Source of the DNA: BM707 sp041592975
Lineage (GTDB): Bacteria; Desulfobacterota; Desulfuromonadia; Desulfuromonadales; UBA2294
NCBI GenBank assembly: GCA_041592975.1
Contig: JBFHOZ010000056.1
Coordinates: 1-12,643 of the forward strand
DNA: 12,643 bases
Reading direction: 5' to 3'
Made by a program: the position numbers and the translations under genes. The first letter of the stretch is position 1; every line of letters begins with the position of its first letter. The notes beneath the pieces are model-generated. The model saw only the letters and a list, made by a program, of their open reading frames with translations. It searched no databases and was not told the origin of the DNA. Below are positions 7,976 to 12,643 of the stretch, in pieces.

Positions 7976-8320
7976 TTACTTGAGCGGCGGGGTGAACAGG
8001 GCCATCAGTTCGACCGGTTCGTCGCCGTCGTTTTTAAGGCCGTGGGTGACACCGGAGGGCGCCACGCAGCATTGCCCGGCGTTGACGACCGATGTGGCGC
8101 TCCCCATGGTGCAGACGGCCGAACCTGAGAGGATGTAGAACGTCTCGGTCTGGCCATCGTGGGTGTGCGGAAAGATCTCTCCTCCCGGTTCGATGCGCCC
8201 GCGGTGAACGGAGAGAGCCGGGTTGCTCTCGGCCGTCACGACATCCCGCAGGAAGAAGCGGTCATGTTTCGGGTGAGCGTATTCTTCCTGCTCGGCGGTG
8301 GTGACAATCTTTCCTGTCAT
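7976..8320 (-). CDS. Small single-domain cupin protein
   Basis: A 114-residue protein made of one cupin barrel. Both cupin motifs are clear. Motif 1 is around 46-66 (GGEIFPHTHDGQTETFYILSG), with the HTH histidines and a following Glu as metal ligands. Motif 2 is GQCCVAPSGVTHGLKN, matching G(X)5PXG(X)2H(X)3N exactly and giving the last metal histidine. It therefore probably binds a divalent metal in the cytoplasm; no signal peptide is seen. The specific reaction or ligand cannot be told. ATG 8320-8318 is preceded by AAGGAG at 7 bases spacing. It is the first gene of a probable pair with the receiver-kinase (12 bp gap), so it could serve the same signalling response, which is inference. Confidence 0.87.
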   Translation of the reverse strand: MTGKIVTTAEQEEYAHPKHDRFFLRDVVTAESNPALSVHRGRIEPGGEIFPHTHDGQTETFYILSGSAVCTMGSATSVVNAGQCCVAPSGVTHGLKNDGDEPVELMALFTPPLK

Positions 8321-8479
8321 ATCGTTCTCCTTCCGGACCGACGAAAAACCCTGATCCGCGGCGCACCCCTGCTATTATGCACGGCTACCATGCAGACTGC
8401 GACCCTGATTGCTCGAACCCTGCGTCTCTGAAGCTGATGGGGTATTCCCCGCGTCCGGATCGATGAAAAGGTGGATCAA
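8321..8479. other. alaS-cupin intergenic gap with weak signals only
   Basis: 159 bp without a gene. On the minus strand there is a short GGGG, AATA, CCCC hairpin (8450-8439) soon after the alaS stop but no T-run, so it is a poor terminator. CATAAT at 8379-8374, about 54 bp before the cupin ATG, is a possible -10 box without a good -35. The stretch CAGAGACGCAG around 8421-8432 resembles one degenerate octamer of the palindromic repeat family, but there is no second arm. Confidence 0.3.
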
Positions 8480-11116
<2,637 letters not shown>

Positions 11117-11158
11117 GGTTCGTATCCTTCTTTTGGGACCTTTGCCCCGCTAATAATT

Positions 11159-11185
11159 TCTATAAAACTGCAAAAGCATATTCAA
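11159..11185 (-). promoter_or_regulatory. Possible alaS promoter touching the repeat
   Basis: The minus strand has TTGAAT (11185-11180) and TATAGA (11164-11159) with a 15-base spacer, about 43 bp before the alaS ATG, in AT-rich DNA. Each hexamer matches four of six consensus positions and the spacer is short, so this is weak. If real, its -35 lies at the outer end of the palindromic repeat. Confidence 0.28.
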
Positions 11186-11264
11186 CGCTGAGGCGGAGAG
11201 GTGGAGAGAGACTCCCTGTAAGTCTTTTGGCTTACCTCTCCATCTCTGCGGCTCTCCGTTAAGG
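11181..11264. repeat. Octamer-built palindrome C between recX and alaS
   Basis: Third member of the same family. The left arm is TTCAA then CGCTGAGG, CGGAGAGG, TGGAGAGA. The right arm, read on the other strand from 11262, is TTAA then CGGAGAGC, CGCAGAGA, TGGAGAGG. The centre is a perfect GTAAG (11218-11222) and CTTAC (11231-11235) stem around an 8-base loop; the left side has about nine extra bases bulged between its last octamer and GTAAG. The right arm enters recX: its TTAA at 11259-11262 supplies the recX TAA stop. Confidence 0.83.
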
Positions 11265-11753
11265 CTCTTGTTTTTTACTGTTCTTCAAAACATCCAGGAT
11301 CATCGATACCGGGAAGCCGCGGCGCTGCAGGTAGCTGACGACCCGATTCTTTTCCCTGTCCGTGGCCCGGTCGAAGTCGAAATCCGGATACTTGCGCCGG
11401 CGAACCGCGTCCAGCAGGGCGGGGAGGTCGGCTGCGCTTTCCGCTTCCGCCAGGGCCATCTCGGCCAGGCCCCGGTCGATCCCCGCCTTCCTCAGCTCGT
11501 TGAGGGCCCTGATGCCGACCGCCCGGCCACTGTCGACCAGTGCCCGGGCGCGGGATGCTGCAAACCGTTCGTCATTCAGGTAGCCGAGCGCGACGCACCG
11601 GCCGACGGCCGCCTCGACGTCCGCCGTCCCGAACCCTCTTTCGCGCAGTTTTCCCGCCAGCTCCGTGGTGCTCCGGTCGCGCAGGGTCAGGAGCCGGAGG
11701 GCGACGGAATACGGGTCAGAACCGCTCGATTTCCGGCTCCTCCGAACCGCCAC
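11259..11753 (-). CDS. recX: Regulatory protein RecX
   Basis: RecX binds RecA filaments and limits recombinase activity. This 164-residue, basic, helical protein shows the family pattern: an N-terminal ALRLLTLRDRSTTELAGKL helix repeat, the signature GYLNDERFAASRARAL at about 57-72, GIRALNELRKAGI, and a C-terminal three-helix repeat ending in NRVVSYLQRRGF. The start is GTG 11753-11751 with AAGGAG seven bases upstream, making a 38 bp overlap with the pilus ATPase gene. No start codon lies just downstream, so this is the best start, though not certain. recX usually sits by recA; here it is coupled to a motility gene. Its stop codon comes from the palindromic repeat that follows. Confidence 0.9.
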   Translation of the reverse strand: MAVRRSRKSSGSDPYSVALRLLTLRDRSTTELAGKLRERGFGTADVEAAVGRCVALGYLNDERFAASRARALVDSGRAVGIRALNELRKAGIDRGLAEMALAEAESAADLPALLDAVRRRKYPDFDFDRATDREKNRVVSYLQRRGFPVSMILDVLKNSKKQEP

Positions 11754-12643
11754 TCCCTTTCTCCTTGTCGAAATCCTCCCAGGAGAGATCGGACGTCGAC
11801 GAGACGCCGGAGACCTTGAGCTTGAAGTCGTCCGGGTTGGAACACTGCCGCAGCGCCTCTTCGAAGGTGATGATCTCCTGCTTCAGCAGCCAGAGCAGCG
11901 ACTGGTCGAAGGTCTGCATGCCGTAGGCGGTGTAGCCGGCCTGGATGGTGTCGCGCAGCAGCTTGGTCTTGTCCTTGTCGTCGATCAGCTCCCGGACGCG
12001 GGCGGTCGAGACCATGACCTCGACCGCCGGCACGCGCCCCTTGCCGTCGGCCCGCGGCACCAGGCGCTGCGAGATGACCCCCTTGAGGATCCCGGCGAGC
12101 TGCAGGCGGACCTGGCGCTGCTGGTACGGCGGGTAGACCGAGATGATCCGGTTGATGGTCTCCGGGGCGTCGATGGTGTGCAGGGTCGAGAGAACCAGGT
12201 GGCCGGTCTCGGCGGCGGTGATCGCCGTCTCGATGGTCTCGAAATCGCGCATCTCGCCGACCAGGATGACGTCGGGGTCCTGGCGCAGGGCGCTCTTCAG
12301 GGCGACGTCGTACCCCTCGGTGTCGAAGCCGACCTCGCGCTGGTTGATGATGCATTTCTTGTCGCGGTGCAGGTACTCGATCGGATCCTCGATGGTGACG
12401 ATGTGCGCCGTCCGCTCGCTGTTGATGTAGTCGATCATCGAGGCGAGGGTGGTCGACTTGCCGGAGCCGGTCGCCCCGGTGACCAGCACCAGGCCGCGGT
12501 GCTCGGAGGCGATCTTCTTGATGATCGGCGGCAGGGTCAGCTCCTCGATGTTCTTGATCTCGAAGGGGATGAACCGGAAGACCATCGACACCGAGCCGCG
12601 CTGGGTGAAGGCGTTGACGCGGAAGCGGCCGAGGCCGGGGACA
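11716..12643 (-). CDS. PilT/PilU-family type IV pilus ATPase, 3' part (gene runs off the right edge)
   Basis: Hexameric ATPase at the inner membrane that powers pilus retraction or twitching. About 309 C-terminal residues are visible; roughly the first 90-100 (the N-terminal PAS-like domain) are missing. The reading frame stays open to the window edge through GLGRFRVNAF, typical of the family. Seen: Walker A GATGSGKST, the acidic box TIEDPIEYLH, Walker B LVGEMRD, the His-box region TGHLVLSTLHT, and GMQTFDQSL near the end, with the tail KVSGVSSTSDLSWEDF. The canonical PilT motif AIRNLIRE is replaced by RVRELIDD, so PilT versus PilU cannot be decided from this alone and no symbol is given. A GTG at 12591 is internal, not the true start. 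The gene overlaps recX by 38 bp. Confidence 0.93.
   Translation of the reverse strand, partial: VPGLGRFRVNAFTQRGSVSMVFRFIPFEIKNIEELTLPPIIKKIASEHRGLVLVTGATGSGKSTTLASMIDYINSERTAHIVTIEDPIEYLHRDKKCIINQREVGFDTEGYDVALKSALRQDPDVILVGEMRDFETIETAITAAETGHLVLSTLHTIDAPETINRIISVYPPYQQRQVRLQLAGILKGVISQRLVPRADGKGRVPAVEVMVSTARVRELIDDKDKTKLLRDTIQAGYTAYGMQTFDQSLLWLLKQEIITFEEALRQCSNPDDFKLKVSGVSSTSDLSWEDFDKEKGSGGSEEPEIERF

Noticed and set aside
8378..8400. Sigma-54-like GG-N10-GC spacing before the cupin gene
   Set aside because: The dinucleotide spacing fits but several core bases (the TGGCA and TTGC surroundings) do not; too weak to list.
8405..8425. T-loop-like GGTTCGA on the minus strand suggesting a tRNA
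   Set aside because: The flanking bases do not form a five-pair T-stem and no acceptor, D or anticodon arms can be placed.
8439..8450. GGGG-AATA-CCCC hairpin as an alaS terminator
   Set aside because: Four-pair stem and no following T-run.

Overview
The window is a dense, GC-rich, single-strand gene block: all twelve protein genes lie on the minus strand, so transcription runs from high to low coordinates. The content suggests a member of the Desulfuromonadales/Geobacter-type deltaproteobacteria (Desulfobacterota). The pointers are a PilT/PilU ATPase beside recX and alaS, a receiver-first cytosolic histidine kinase, hslVU followed directly by an arg cluster, and an arginine-inhibitable type of acetylglutamate kinase. 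This assignment rests on remembered gene order and protein style, not on a search.

Layout in transcription order: (1) 12643-11259, the 3' part of a PilT/PilU-family ATPase gene overlapping recX by 38 bp. (2) A 142 bp gap with a palindromic octamer repeat and a possible promoter, then alaS (11116-8480). (3) A 159 bp gap, then a small cupin gene and, 12 bp later, a receiver-histidine kinase gene (8320-6842). (4) A 105 bp gap with a good promoter candidate, then hslV and hslU joined by a GTGA overlap (6736-4887). (5) A 245 bp gap holding a nested double palindromic repeat, then argB and argD joined by an ATGA overlap (4641-2564). (6) A 173 bp gap that is almost entirely one long palindrome, then argF, an abutting zinc-ribbon/RDD membrane protein gene (TAGATG junction) and the 5' part of argG (2390-1).

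The genes form three functional themes. argB, argD, argF and argG supply four steps of arginine synthesis from N-acetylglutamate towards argininosuccinate. hslVU encodes the two parts of an ATP-dependent protease. alaS, recX and the pilus ATPase gene are housekeeping, DNA-repair control and motility genes. I saw no tRNA, rRNA, insertion sequence, phage gene or true CRISPR array.

The most interesting signal is not a gene. Three intergenic gaps carry related imperfect palindromes built from a tandem 8-bp unit (consensus about CGGAGAGG, always starting from TTAA). In one gap a second palindrome made of a different 8-bp unit (CACGAAGG) encloses the first. One arm supplies the recX stop codon, and in another element the two arms differ by exactly one octamer.
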